64,000 nt of DNA from Desulfovibrio sp. (GTDB lineage: Bacteria; Desulfobacterota; Desulfovibrionia; Desulfovibrionales; Desulfovibrionaceae). Under the pieces are notes generated by a model. It was not told the DNA's origin. It worked only from the letters and a program-made list of their open reading frames with translations, and searched no databases. Below, piece by piece: positions 18,057 through 26,525 of this stretch (position 1 is the first letter of the stretch; every line of letters begins with the position of its first letter). The stretch covers positions 434,001 to 498,000 of the forward strand of contig JALHJW010000002.1 in assembly GCA_022839785.1 (NCBI GenBank). The letters are read 5' to 3'. The position numbers and the translations under genes are program-made.

Positions 18057-19466
18057 TTAGTTAAGTGAGGCAACGTGGTTCATTACCGTCAACCCGGCTT
18101 CCAGAGCAAGTTTGGCCTGCCAATCCCCGGCGGCCTCGCAGAGCCTTCCGGTCGCCCTCAGGACATCCCGGAGGGCCGGTGTTTTCTGCATCGCAACGCT
18201 CCTTTGCAGGAAAAGTGCCAATTTGCGTTCGACCTCCTGTCGGGCCTTGGGGTCGGTCGCGGCGTCTGAAATTCTTAACTCAGTGAATGATGTATCGGAC
18301 GTTTCCGGATTTTTCTTAAGGCACGCCGCGGCGTGGCGTCCGGCGCGCGCGCCGAAGACCTGCGTGGCCAGGACCATGGCCCCGCCGATGCGGTTGGCCC
18401 CGTGCATGCCCGAGGCGCATTCGCCGCAGGCGTAAAGTCCGGGCAGGCTGGTGCGTCCGTGCGCATCGACCAGCGCGCCGCCGTTGCCCGCATGGGCCAT
18501 GGGCGCGATGCGCAGCGGCCCTTCCGCGTCCGTGGCCGCCTCCACCGTGCCGTCGGCCTGGCGGTGCGCCAGGAGGAAGCGGTCCAGGGCCGCGTCGTGC
18601 AGGCCGAATCCGAAGGGGCAGTGGGTTCCGCGCGCCGTGGCCAGCCCGGCCAGATCCGCGGGCAGGGGGACGAACGAGCCGTCCCGGTCGCGCACCCGCA
18701 GGCCTTGTCCGGCGTGTTGCGCCAGGGGCCAGAAGCGGCGCGAGGGGACCTGGCCCCACATGTATTGCAGGTAGCCCTGGTTGACCATGCGCACGCCCGC
18801 GCGGGCGAGGAGCGCGTAGGACCAGCCCGGATTGCGCGGTCCGGCCTGACTCCAGGCGAAGAGCGGGGCCGGGCCGCCCAGGGCCAGGACCACGGCCCCG
18901 GCCGCGATGGCGAGCGGCGTTTCCTGTTCGCCGCAGGCGAAGAGCGCGCCGCGCGCCGCGCCGTCCGCCACGATGATCCCGCGGGCCGTGAGCCCGGAAA
19001 GGAACACGCCGCCGAGGTCCGCGATCTTGCCCCGGAAGGCGCGGAAGGCCGCTCCCAGGTCCTCGAAGACCACGGCCCGGCGCGAATGCGGGCTGAAGCA
19101 GCCGGAAAAGAGGGCCAGGTTGCCGTCCTGGCCGCGCAGGAAGGGTACGCCCAGGGAGCGCATGTCCTCGAACCGGGCCAGGGAGTCGGCGGCCAGGACC
19201 TCGGCCAGGATCGGGTCGACATGGCCGGGGCGGCCCACGGCCAGGACCTCGGCCGCGAGGTCCGCGGCGTCGTTGTCCGTGAAGCAGACCTGCATGCCCA
19301 GCCGGTCGTGGATGTTGGCGAAGGACGAGCCCGAGGGCGCGTCCGAAACCGCGGCCACGGCCACGCGCGCGCCGGGGTTCTCCTCCAGGGCGGCCCAGGC
19401 GGCCCGCAGCCCGGCCAGCCCTGCGCCGAGCACAAGAATGTCAAAATTCCGTCTGTCTGTCCGCAT
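18057..19466 (-). CDS. FAD-dependent oxidoreductase, fumarate reductase/L-aspartate oxidase-like flavoprotein
   Basis: 469 residues from ATG 19466; the longer in-frame start would add 30 unconserved residues. N-terminal FAD fold FDILVLGAGLAGLRAAWAAL, then a substrate-domain region (RRAVVFEDLGAAFRAF) and the second FAD contact LPGLYACGECASGMHGANRIGG, typical of the SdhA/NadB/FrdA family. The C-terminal helical domain is short. No iron-sulfur or membrane subunit is adjacent. It could be a NadB-like oxidase or a soluble fumarate- or urocanate-type reductase. The gene stands between the GAK-associated methyltransferase and the sugar operon. Confidence 0.82.
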   Translation of the reverse strand: MRTDRRNFDILVLGAGLAGLRAAWAALEENPGARVAVAAVSDAPSGSSFANIHDRLGMQVCFTDNDAADLAAEVLAVGRPGHVDPILAEVLAADSLARFEDMRSLGVPFLRGQDGNLALFSGCFSPHSRRAVVFEDLGAAFRAFRGKIADLGGVFLSGLTARGIIVADGAARGALFACGEQETPLAIAAGAVVLALGGPAPLFAWSQAGPRNPGWSYALLARAGVRMVNQGYLQYMWGQVPSRRFWPLAQHAGQGLRVRDRDGSFVPLPADLAGLATARGTHCPFGFGLHDAALDRFLLAHRQADGTVEAATDAEGPLRIAPMAHAGNGGALVDAHGRTSLPGLYACGECASGMHGANRIGGAMVLATQVFGARAGRHAAACLKKNPETSDTSFTELRISDAATDPKARQEVERKLALFLQRSVAMQKTPALRDVLRATGRLCEAAGDWQAKLALEAGLTVMNHVASLN

Positions 19467-19602
19467 ATGCCGCTGCAGGCCTTCCTTCGTTTGCTGCCGG
19501 TGGTTCCGGGGGCGTCCGGTCCGGTCTGGCCGGGAGAAAAGCAAACCGAGTGCCAAGCAGGGACAGGAAGGCAGGGGATGCGCTCGCGCGTCTTTCCGCG
19601 CC

Positions 19603-20343
19603 TCAGCCCTGGGCCGTGGGCTCGGTGCTGAAGGACATGAGCGGGGTCAGGGGCCTGTCGCCCACGAGGTCGAAGCGCACGGCGGCGAAGGCCCCGAGGC
19701 AGACGGGGTAGAGGGGACGGTTGAGCAGCCGCCAGAACCAGCCTTCGCGCCAGGTGGCGGGCGGCCCGGGCAGGACAGAGGCCGAGGTCCGGGGCCGTCT
19801 GCCCGCGACCTCGCCGAAGAGACGCACGATCTCACGGCAGGAGAACCAGCGGGCGGCCTGCAGGGAGCCTCTGCGGCACTGCGCCCAGGGCAGGCCGTGG
19901 GTCAGGCGGTAGAGCGAGCACCTGTTCAGGAAGCCCACCAGGACGCCCTTGCGCGCCACGCGCACGGCCTCGCCCAGGGCCTTGCCCGGGGCGTCGCAGA
20001 ATTCCAGGGCCGTGATCAGGGCCACGAAATCGTATTCCTTGTCGCCGAAGGGTAGGTGCTCGGCCTGTCCGAGGTGCAGGTCGGCCTTCTTGCCCAGCCG
20101 GGAGCGCGCGGCCTTGAGCATGGCTGGGGAAGGGTCCAGGCCGTCCACGTCGAAGCCCAGGTCCCAGAAGTGCTCCAGGAAGAGGCCGGGACCGCAGCCG
20201 ACCTCCAGAAGGCGCTGGCCGCGCCGGGGCCAGGCCGAGACCAGGGAGGCCAGGAGCGCCTTCTCGCGCGCCAGGGCCACGCGTCCCGGCAGCGTCCCGA
20301 ACCAGCCCTCGTAACGGGCCACGGCCTTGTCGTCGTAGAACAT
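19603..20343 (-). CDS. Class I SAM-dependent methyltransferase at the end of the GAK locus
   Basis: 246 residues. Methyltransferase motif I is LLEVGCGPGLFLEHF (near residue 45), motif II VDGLDPSPAMLKAA and motif IV EYDFVALITALEFCDAPGKAL. The C-terminal part (LNRCSLYRL...) resembles UbiE/type-11 small-molecule methyltransferases. It starts seven bases after the CofD-like gene stops, so it is cotranscribed with it and may act on the same metabolite. The substrate is unknown. Confidence 0.85.
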   Translation of the reverse strand: MFYDDKAVARYEGWFGTLPGRVALAREKALLASLVSAWPRRGQRLLEVGCGPGLFLEHFWDLGFDVDGLDPSPAMLKAARSRLGKKADLHLGQAEHLPFGDKEYDFVALITALEFCDAPGKALGEAVRVARKGVLVGFLNRCSLYRLTHGLPWAQCRRGSLQAARWFSCREIVRLFGEVAGRRPRTSASVLPGPPATWREGWFWRLLNRPLYPVCLGAFAAVRFDLVGDRPLTPLMSFSTEPTAQG

Positions 20344-20350
20344 GCGCGCC

Positions 20351-21547
20351 TCAGACCAGGGAGAGCAGATGGTGCAGGACCTTGGTGGGATCGAGCCGCG
20401 GCCGGGATTCGGGGGTGGTCAGGTCGGCGTCGATGACCTCCACGCCGAAGCGCCGGATCTTCTGCAATTCGATGGGGCCGCCGTAGTCGCCGTTTTTCGT
20501 GTCGAGCAGCACGAAGTTGAGCAGGGTTTCGCGCGGCGCGGGCCTGAGGCAGCCCCGGTCGAGGTGGCGGAAGAGTTCGCTCACGGCCCCGGCCACGGAG
20601 AGGTCGCACATCTCCGGGTCGCCGCCGGAATTGGGCACGTAGATCTTGGGGCAGTCGGTTTCGCGCACCGCCTCGCCCACGCCGAAGGGCAGCAGGTTGG
20701 CGATGAGCGAGGTGTAGAAGGAGCCCATGGGATAGCAGATGAGTTCCGCCGATTTGATGAGCTTCCTGACCTTGTCGCGCAGGGGCACGCGCAGCGGCTC
20801 CACGCCATCCTGGTCCTCGGTGAGCCAGATGTCCGCCACGGGGGAGGCGATGGGCGCGCTCTCCTTGCCCGTGATCAGGTGCTGGCCCACGAGCACCGTG
20901 CCGTCGTCCAGCCTGGCCGCGAGTTGGGCGTCCTTGTTGACCACGGGCCGCACGATGCCGCGCGCCTCCACGAGCTTGGTGAAGAGATAGATGACCGGGT
21001 CGATGTGGCGGTTCTGGTTGAAGAAGCCGCCGCTGAGGATCAGGTTGCCGATGCTGGCCCCGGCGAGATCGAACTCCTCGGGCATGCGCGCCATGAAGAA
21101 CTGCAGGTGGTTGCGCACCAGCTTGCGCATGGGATCGGGGATGGCGGCCACGAGCCGGTCCTTGCCCCGGGCCATGGCCTGCAGGCGGTCGCGCAGATCG
21201 GCCGGGGGGGCGTCGCCCGGCAGGCGGGTGGCGAACAGCTCGAAAATCTCGGGATTGCCCTTGAGACTGCGGTCGGCCAGGGCCATGAGCCGGTTGCGGA
21301 TGTCGCCCACGGCGAGCATGCGGAAGGCCTTGCGGATCTTGGCGGAGGAGCCGCCCGAGTCGAAGGGCGTCATGATGTGGATGGAATTGTGGGTGTAGGC
21401 GATGATCTCCTGGGCAAGCTGCCGCAGCGCCGTGCCGCCGCTGAAGAAGAGGACGCGGGGTCCCAGGTCCGGGGAGCGCCGGAAGCGGGCCAGCTTGATC
21501 TCGTTGGGCACCGGCGCGGTCTTGGTGATGCGGATCTTTTGCGGCAT
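20351..21547 (-). CDS. CofD-related protein of the GAK system
   Basis: 398 residues. Starts with PRVLFFSGGTALRQLAQEI, the phosphate-binding loop of the CofD/YvcK fold, followed by HIMTPFDSGGSSAKIR and AVGDIRNRL, both typical of that family. Later motifs: GASIGNLILSGGFF, CYPMGSFYTSLIANLLP and YVPNSGGDPEM. True CofD transfers phospholactate to Fo to make coenzyme F420; YvcK relatives bind UDP-sugars. The extra-long form with GGSSAKIR matches the CofD-related subgroup of the GAK system. It lies downstream of the two small membrane proteins, with a 17-base palindrome in its leader. The reaction is unknown. Confidence 0.88.
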   Translation of the reverse strand: MPQKIRITKTAPVPNEIKLARFRRSPDLGPRVLFFSGGTALRQLAQEIIAYTHNSIHIMTPFDSGGSSAKIRKAFRMLAVGDIRNRLMALADRSLKGNPEIFELFATRLPGDAPPADLRDRLQAMARGKDRLVAAIPDPMRKLVRNHLQFFMARMPEEFDLAGASIGNLILSGGFFNQNRHIDPVIYLFTKLVEARGIVRPVVNKDAQLAARLDDGTVLVGQHLITGKESAPIASPVADIWLTEDQDGVEPLRVPLRDKVRKLIKSAELICYPMGSFYTSLIANLLPFGVGEAVRETDCPKIYVPNSGGDPEMCDLSVAGAVSELFRHLDRGCLRPAPRETLLNFVLLDTKNGDYGGPIELQKIRRFGVEVIDADLTTPESRPRLDPTKVLHHLLSLV

Positions 21548-21585
21548 GGCGGGTCCTTTGGTCGAGGGTGGAGGAAGCCACCACC

Positions 21586-21602
21586 CATACGCCGGGCGTA
21601 TG
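21586..21602. promoter_or_regulatory. 17-base palindrome upstream of the CofD-like gene
   Basis: CATACGCC-G-GGCGTATG is a perfect palindrome with 8-bp arms, 38 bases upstream of the CofD-like start, in a 120-base gap that is the widest between the membrane-protein pair and CofD. Size and position fit a dimeric repressor or activator site. No protein can be assigned. Confidence 0.45.
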
Positions 21603-21667
21603 ACGGTACGGTAACGGGAGCGGGCCGGAGGCGCAAGGGAAAGCGGACGGAAGGGAGCGCCGGGCCG

Positions 21668-22132
21668 TCAGATGCTGCCGGAGGCGTCCTTGGCGGTTTC
21701 GGGATCGATGAAGCGCAGGAGCAGGCAGGTCTCCACGATGTCGTTGCCGATCTGGCCCACGAGCTTCTGGGCTTTTTCGTGCTGCTCGATGGATATCTTG
21801 CCGTTCTTGAGAAGCCAGCGGGAGAGGCGCTCGTTGCGTTCCTCCGCGGTCATGGTCCGTTTGGGCATCTTCACGGGCGATCCGCCCGCGTGCTGCGGCT
21901 GGGGCGGGGCCTGCAGACGCCAGCCGGCCAGGGAGACCTCGTTCTCCATGGTCAGCAGTCTGGATTCGAGTTCCCGCTTCTCCTGCAGGGCCGCGGCGAG
22001 CCTCTCCTTGGCTTCCTCCTCCCGCCGGGCGTACTGCTGCTCGCGAGAGGCCTGCCACATGTTCAGGCGGTTGTAGACCAGGAGGCCCGCAACGCCCACC
22101 ACGACGAGGATCAGGAAGGACGCGACAAGCAT
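21668..22132 (-). CDS. Membrane-anchored coiled-coil protein in the GAK locus
   Basis: 154 residues. One N-terminal membrane helix (LVASFLILVVVGVAGLLVYN, residues 2-21), then a coiled coil (residues ~28-65, ASREQQYARREEEAKERLAA), a linker, and a C-terminal helical domain (MTAEERNERLSRWLLKNGKI, ISIEQHEKAQKLV). Function unknown. The C-terminal part has the look of a small dimer or adaptor domain. Its start follows the stop of the next small membrane protein by six bases. It may anchor GAK components at the inner face of the cytoplasmic membrane (inference). Confidence 0.72.
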   Translation of the reverse strand: MLVASFLILVVVGVAGLLVYNRLNMWQASREQQYARREEEAKERLAAALQEKRELESRLLTMENEVSLAGWRLQAPPQPQHAGGSPVKMPKRTMTAEERNERLSRWLLKNGKISIEQHEKAQKLVGQIGNDIVETCLLLRFIDPETAKDASGSI

Positions 22133-22138
22133 GACGGT

Positions 22139-22384
22139 TCAGGTGTCCGCTTCGTTCTGGAGGTTGAAGTCGGCCAGACGGCCTTCGAGATCCTCCATCT
22201 TCTTTTTCGTGATCTCGTTGCCCTGGACGATGGCCGCGACCCGCGCCTCCGCCTGTCTGCAGAAGCGCTCCACCGAGATGCGCTTGAGTTCCAGGCTCCG
22301 CCGGGCCTTGTCGTACTTGGCGAACAGCACGAGAAGCTCCAGCGTGACGGCGATGAAGATGAGCATGATGACGACGCCTTCCAT
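22139..22384 (-). CDS. Small membrane protein (81 aa) in the GAK locus
   Basis: One membrane helix at the N-terminus (VVIMLIFIAVTLELLVLFA, residues 4-22) and a charged helical tail (YDKARRSLELKRISVERFCRQ) with a heptad-like pattern. Unrecognised family. It is paired with the 154-residue protein downstream; both have a single N-terminal helix plus a cytoplasmic coiled coil, so they may form a heteromer. It lies 201 bases after the HprK-related kinase stop. Confidence 0.68.
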   Translation of the reverse strand: MEGVVIMLIFIAVTLELLVLFAKYDKARRSLELKRISVERFCRQAEARVAAIVQGNEITKKKMEDLEGRLADFNLQNEADT

Positions 22385-22585
22385 GTGCGCTCACTGTTGC
22401 TGTGAACCCGTGCGCGGGCAGGCCTGGGCCGAAAATCTCCTGTCTAGGGCGGGTTTACATGCAATGGCGCTGTGCCGCAAGACTATGGGGGAGTGTTTGT
22501 ATTTTCAGCCGGATATGTTGTCGTCGCGGACGGAGGAGGAGGGCCGCGGCGGACCGCAGGCCCGCCGCGGACAGGAGCGCCGCAC

Positions 22586-23668
22586 CTAGCGCAGCAGATC
22601 GAGGCAGAAGCGGGCCGCGGCCTCGAAGTCCACGCCGCCGGAAAGTTCGTAGACCGGGCAGCCCTCCAGGCGGGCCAGATAGGCCTCCTCGGAAAAGTCG
22701 CGGCCCCGCGTGGCCTCGTCCATCTCGAAGAACAGCCCGAGCTCCTTCATGAAGGCGGGCATGAGGTCGCGGCGTTCCCGGATGTCGATCCGGGCGGCGG
22801 TCATGGGGATCTGCTCGCGCCGCCAGTTGAGCAGCACCAGGGCGGCCATGGGGCAGGAGAGGCGGAATTTGTCCGGCCCGAAGCACTCGTCGATGAAGGC
22901 GTCGTACTTGTGTTCCAGGTCCCACAGCTCGGCCGGGGGCATGGCCTCGAAGCGGGCCCGCTCCCCGGCCGGGATGACCGGGGCCAGGTTCGGGTTGGCC
23001 AGCACCGTGCCGGGGTTGACCCGGGGCATCTTGGGCAGGCCGTGCATGACGAGGCCCGTCTCCGTGCGTTCGACCATGACCCGGTCGTTGGACACGAAGT
23101 CCGTGCCGTGGCGCATGACGGCCAGGGCCAGGGTGGATTTCCCCATGCCCGCGAAGCCCGCGAGGCACAGTCCCTTGTCCCCCTTGGCCACGCCCGAGGC
23201 GTGGAACAGCAGGGAGTCGTCCTTGATCAGCCGTTCGATGTAGCGGTTGTTGATGAAGTTCACGACCTGATTGTCGTTGGCCAGACAGGGACCCAGGGCG
23301 AGCTGCACGCCCTGGCCGAAGAGGTAGACCATGCCCGTGAGGCGCTTGCGCACCACGCGGCCGTCCGGCAGGTCGAGGAACTCTTCCTTGATGCGCTTCT
23401 TGCCCGGCTCGGGCGGCTTGGGCGCGAGGGGCAGGCCGAGGTCCACCTCGGGCAGCTCCAGGGCCGTGACCTCGATGTCCGCGGGTTCGCAGGCCGTGGC
23501 CGCGGGGTCGAGAAAATCGCGGTAGTAGGCCGCCAGCTTGTCCGTCAGCTCCTTGGAGTTGCTGCGCACCAGGACGCTCGCCCCGCCGAAGCGCAGGCAG
23601 AGGAAGCGCGAGGCCGGGTGCGCCCAGAGGAAGGGCGCGGCCAGTCCTTTCACCGTGGGATTTTTCAT
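22586..23668 (-). CDS. HprK-related kinase B (GAK system)
   Basis: 360 residues. Phosphate loop GFAGMGKST (171-179), preceded by a conserved FHASGVA (155-161), and followed by DFVSNDRVMV (190-199), which takes the place of the VADD segment in HPr kinase. The HPr kinase/phosphorylase signature for phosphorolysis is not obvious. HprK proteins phosphorylate a serine on the small carrier HPr; the related group here is known only from genome context with ATP-grasp and CofD-like genes. Its ATG overlaps the ATP-grasp stop (ATGA), so the two are made together. The target is unknown; the amphi-Trp or XXXCH protein are candidates. Confidence 0.88.
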   Translation of the reverse strand: MKNPTVKGLAAPFLWAHPASRFLCLRFGGASVLVRSNSKELTDKLAAYYRDFLDPAATACEPADIEVTALELPEVDLGLPLAPKPPEPGKKRIKEEFLDLPDGRVVRKRLTGMVYLFGQGVQLALGPCLANDNQVVNFINNRYIERLIKDDSLLFHASGVAKGDKGLCLAGFAGMGKSTLALAVMRHGTDFVSNDRVMVERTETGLVMHGLPKMPRVNPGTVLANPNLAPVIPAGERARFEAMPPAELWDLEHKYDAFIDECFGPDKFRLSCPMAALVLLNWRREQIPMTAARIDIRERRDLMPAFMKELGLFFEMDEATRGRDFSEEAYLARLEGCPVYELSGGVDFEAAARFCLDLLR

Positions 23669-24540
23669 GCGGTCCTCCCGATGACCCAGTCGGCGTACAT
23701 GGCGGCGGCGTCCAGCCCGTTCGCCTCCAGCAGGCCTCTGAAGCCGCCGAAGGCCGAGACTTCGTAGATTTGCGGCCCGCCGGGCGTCTCGACCACGTCC
23801 ACGCAGGTGAAGGCCATGTCGAACAGGGCCTGGGCCTTGTGCGCCAGATCGATGATCTCCTGCGAGGGCTGCACAGGCACGTATTTGCCGCCGGTGCGCG
23901 TGGTGGTGTCCCAGGAGGTTCCCGAACCCTGGCGCGCATAGGTGGTCACGTATTCGCCGCCGAGGAAGGTCACGCCCAGGTCCAGGCCGGGATGCGAGAC
24001 CATCTTCTGGATGTACATCACGGTGTTGCCGTCGTTCTTGAAGGCCTCGATCTGCTCCTGCATCTCGGGGCCGGGCTCGATGACCGTCATGCCCCGCGCC
24101 TTGGAGGAATAGAGGGGCTTGAAGACCGCCCGGCCGTAGTCCTCCACTGCGGCCATGGCCTCCTCCACGTCCTCGGTGATCACCGTGGGCGGCATGGGAA
24201 TGCCGCCCGCGCGCAGGCCCACGGTGCAGGAGAGGCGGTCGATGAGCCGCAGGATGCTGCTGGCCTTGGAGAAGACCGGTACGCCGCGCTCCTCCACGAA
24301 GCGCAGAATCTCCATGCGGTCCAGGGCGCTGGGCGAGTAGGAGGGGGCGATCTTCTTGACGATGACCGCGTCCATGGCCGTAAGGTCGTGCTCGCCGAAA
24401 GAGACGCGGCCGCTTTCCAGGTCCAGGCGGACGCGGGCCATGTCCACCAAAAGCCGAAAGCCCGTGCGCTCCTCCACCGCCCCGGCCAGCCGTTCGGACG
24501 ACCAGCCGCCGGGGATGCCGACAACCGCTATGCGTTTCAT
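23665..24540 (-). CDS. ATP-grasp enzyme of the GAK system
   Basis: 291 residues with a RimK/glutathione-synthase-like layout: pre-ATP domain (KRIAVVGIPGGWSSERLAGA), then the ATP-grasp domain with AVFKPLYSSKARGM (lysine and glycine-rich loop), VMYIQKMVSHPG, and metal/substrate segments VDVVETPGGPQIYEVSAFGGF, where EVS replaces the usual EVN. These enzymes use an acyl phosphate to join a carboxylate to an amine or thiol. The partner substrates are unknown. It lies between the PhoU-APH gene and the kinase and overlaps the latter. Confidence 0.88.
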   Translation of the reverse strand: MKRIAVVGIPGGWSSERLAGAVEERTGFRLLVDMARVRLDLESGRVSFGEHDLTAMDAVIVKKIAPSYSPSALDRMEILRFVEERGVPVFSKASSILRLIDRLSCTVGLRAGGIPMPPTVITEDVEEAMAAVEDYGRAVFKPLYSSKARGMTVIEPGPEMQEQIEAFKNDGNTVMYIQKMVSHPGLDLGVTFLGGEYVTTYARQGSGTSWDTTTRTGGKYVPVQPSQEIIDLAHKAQALFDMAFTCVDVVETPGGPQIYEVSAFGGFRGLLEANGLDAAAMYADWVIGRTA

Positions 24541-24559
24541 GCAGGTTCCTCGTGTTGGA

Positions 24560-26194
24560 TCAGGACAGGGACAAGGCTTCGAGGGGAAGCCTGAACTCCT
24601 CGATGGGCTTCTTGAAGCCCACGATCTTCTCCAGCAGGAAGACGCCCCGCTGGTACATGATCTTGGCGAACTTGCGGTTCAGCTCGAAGCGCACCGAGGT
24701 CAGCAGGGAGCGGATGAGCCCGAGGCAGAGGCGCGCGTCGAAGGTGGCGTCGTCGTGCTTGCGCGCGAAGTCCCGGGCAAAGGCGTAGAACTCCGTGATG
24801 ACCATGCGGATGCGCTTGCGCGCGTCGTTGTCGAAGATCGGCAGGCGGAAGTTGGAGATCATGAAGACCGAGACGTCCTGCAGGTAGTCGGTCTGGGCCG
24901 AGCGGTGCAGGTCGATGTAGTGGACGCGCTGGTTCGCGTGGTCGTAGACGATGTTGTTGATGTTGTAGTCGCCGTGGATGAAGACCGAGAAGGGGGCGGA
25001 TAGGTTCCTGCCGATCTGCTTGGCCTCGCCCAGCAGCCCCTTGAGCGGGGGGATGGCGGCGTTCCCGATCATGCGCACCGGGGTGTCGAACTCGGGATAG
25101 AGGCGGTAGACGTCCGGCAGACGGGAGAGGCACTGGCCGATGTAGTCGGCGTTGACCGGCTCGGGCCGCAGGGTGAACTCCCAGATCTCGGACACGGTCT
25201 GCTCCAGCAGGAGCATGGCGTCGGAAAGGTAACGCATCTCGCCCGCCAGGACGATGTCCTGGATGGTGCAGCCGGAGAGGAATTCGAGCAGCAGCGAGGC
25301 CGAGGAGCCCTTCTCGCGCAGGGCCACGATGCGCGGCGGCAGGCCGGGCATGATGCGGTCCCACTTCTCGATGTTGTCCTTCTCCTGCAGGAGCTTCTTG
25401 GCCTCGCCCTCCTTGAAGATCACGCCCTGGGACTCGGTTCCGCCGTCCGAACCCTCGCGGATGCGGCCGATGCGGCAGCCGGAGCGGGTGCCCCAGATGG
25501 ACTGGAACTCCACGTCCGTGATCGGCACCTCGCGGCCCGAGGCGGACAGGGTGTCGCGCAGGGCGTTGTACTGGTGGATCTTGAACTTCTCGCCCAGGAT
25601 GTAGAAGATCACGGCCTCGCCCACGTTGAGCAGGGCGTCGCCGATGCGCTCCAGGTAGCGGAAGATGAACAGGGTGGTGATCAGGTTGCCCGTCTCCACG
25701 CCCGCCCGCAGTTCGTTGAGGATGCGGTCGAACTGCTTCTTGTAGTGCATGTCCAGGTTGGATTCCGCGAGGCAGATCTTGAAGGCCAGGGACATGTCCT
25801 GGCGGAAGAGGGCGTTGTAGATCTTCTCCAGGGCGCTGAAAATCTCCTCGAAGAAGGGCTTGTACTCGTAGCGTTTGAGGAATTCGCCCTCGGTGAGGTA
25901 GCGCGTCTGACGCACGATGTTCACCGCGTGGTCGGCCAGGCGCTCCAGATTGTTGGCGATGATGTGCGTGGCGCGCAGGCGGTCCACGCCGCGCTTGGTG
26001 AGCGTCTCCCCGCCGTGCAGGCGCGAGAAGCAGATGTTCTCGATGACGCTCTTCATGTTGTCGATGTAGTTGTCGCGGTTCTCGATCTTCTCGATGGCCG
26101 CGTCCGAAGGCTTCTCAAGGATCTTGAGGGTGCCTTCGAGCTGCTTCGTGACTTCGAGCAGCATGAAGCGGATGTTCTGCTCCAGGTCCTGCAT
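24560..26194 (-). CDS. PhoU-like domain fused to APH-type phosphotransferase
   Basis: 544 residues. Residues 1-205 carry two PhoU repeats with the metal-binding helices ERLADHAVNI (84-93) and LERIGDALLN (181-190). Residues ~230-525 are an aminoglycoside/choline kinase-like fold: a possible ATP lysine in VIFKEGEAKKLL (258-269), catalytic HGDYNINN (407-414), and VHYIDLHRS (424-432) in place of the DFD metal motif. It looks like a small-molecule kinase held to a PhoU scaffold, which normally senses phosphate or a phosphate transporter. It is the largest enzyme of the GAK locus and starts five bases after the amphi-Trp stop. Confidence 0.85.
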   Translation of the reverse strand: MQDLEQNIRFMLLEVTKQLEGTLKILEKPSDAAIEKIENRDNYIDNMKSVIENICFSRLHGGETLTKRGVDRLRATHIIANNLERLADHAVNIVRQTRYLTEGEFLKRYEYKPFFEEIFSALEKIYNALFRQDMSLAFKICLAESNLDMHYKKQFDRILNELRAGVETGNLITTLFIFRYLERIGDALLNVGEAVIFYILGEKFKIHQYNALRDTLSASGREVPITDVEFQSIWGTRSGCRIGRIREGSDGGTESQGVIFKEGEAKKLLQEKDNIEKWDRIMPGLPPRIVALREKGSSASLLLEFLSGCTIQDIVLAGEMRYLSDAMLLLEQTVSEIWEFTLRPEPVNADYIGQCLSRLPDVYRLYPEFDTPVRMIGNAAIPPLKGLLGEAKQIGRNLSAPFSVFIHGDYNINNIVYDHANQRVHYIDLHRSAQTDYLQDVSVFMISNFRLPIFDNDARKRIRMVITEFYAFARDFARKHDDATFDARLCLGLIRSLLTSVRFELNRKFAKIMYQRGVFLLEKIVGFKKPIEEFRLPLEALSLS

Positions 26195-26199
26195 GGGGG

Positions 26200-26505
26200 T
26201 TACTTGCCCTTCCCGGAGTCCCCGGCTTCGTTGCCCGCGCGGATGAACAGCGGCTGGCGCTCCTCCTCGGGCTGCTGGGCGTGCTCCTTCCAGCCGAGGG
26301 TGAACTTGAGCTTGCGCCTGCCGCCCTTGAGCTTGGCCTCCACCGTGAAGCCGAGCAGCCCGGCGGGCTTCAGCAGCAGGGTTTCGCCTTCGCGCGTCAG
26401 GGTCAGCTCGCCCTTCTTGAATCCCTCGGCGATGGCGTCGAGGTACTTGATCACGGTGTCCATGTCCTGCACGGACTCGTACTTGAACTGTCTGTAGTCG
26501 GACAT
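26200..26505 (-). CDS. Amphi-Trp domain protein (GAK system)
   Basis: 101 residues: YRQFKYESVQDMDTVIKYLD, a KGELTLTREGETLLLKPAG central sheet, then LKGGRRKLKFTLGWKEH with the conserved Trp, and a charged tail. Matches the small amphi-Trp domain family known from GAK loci. No catalytic motif, signal or membrane helix. Its small size and its place between the PHP-like and PhoU-APH enzymes suggest a carrier, target or scaffold. Function not established. Confidence 0.85.
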   Translation of the reverse strand: MSDYRQFKYESVQDMDTVIKYLDAIAEGFKKGELTLTREGETLLLKPAGLLGFTVEAKLKGGRRKLKFTLGWKEHAQQPEEERQPLFIRAGNEAGDSGKGK

Positions 26506-26525
26506 ACGCTCTCCGGGGCCGCGGG

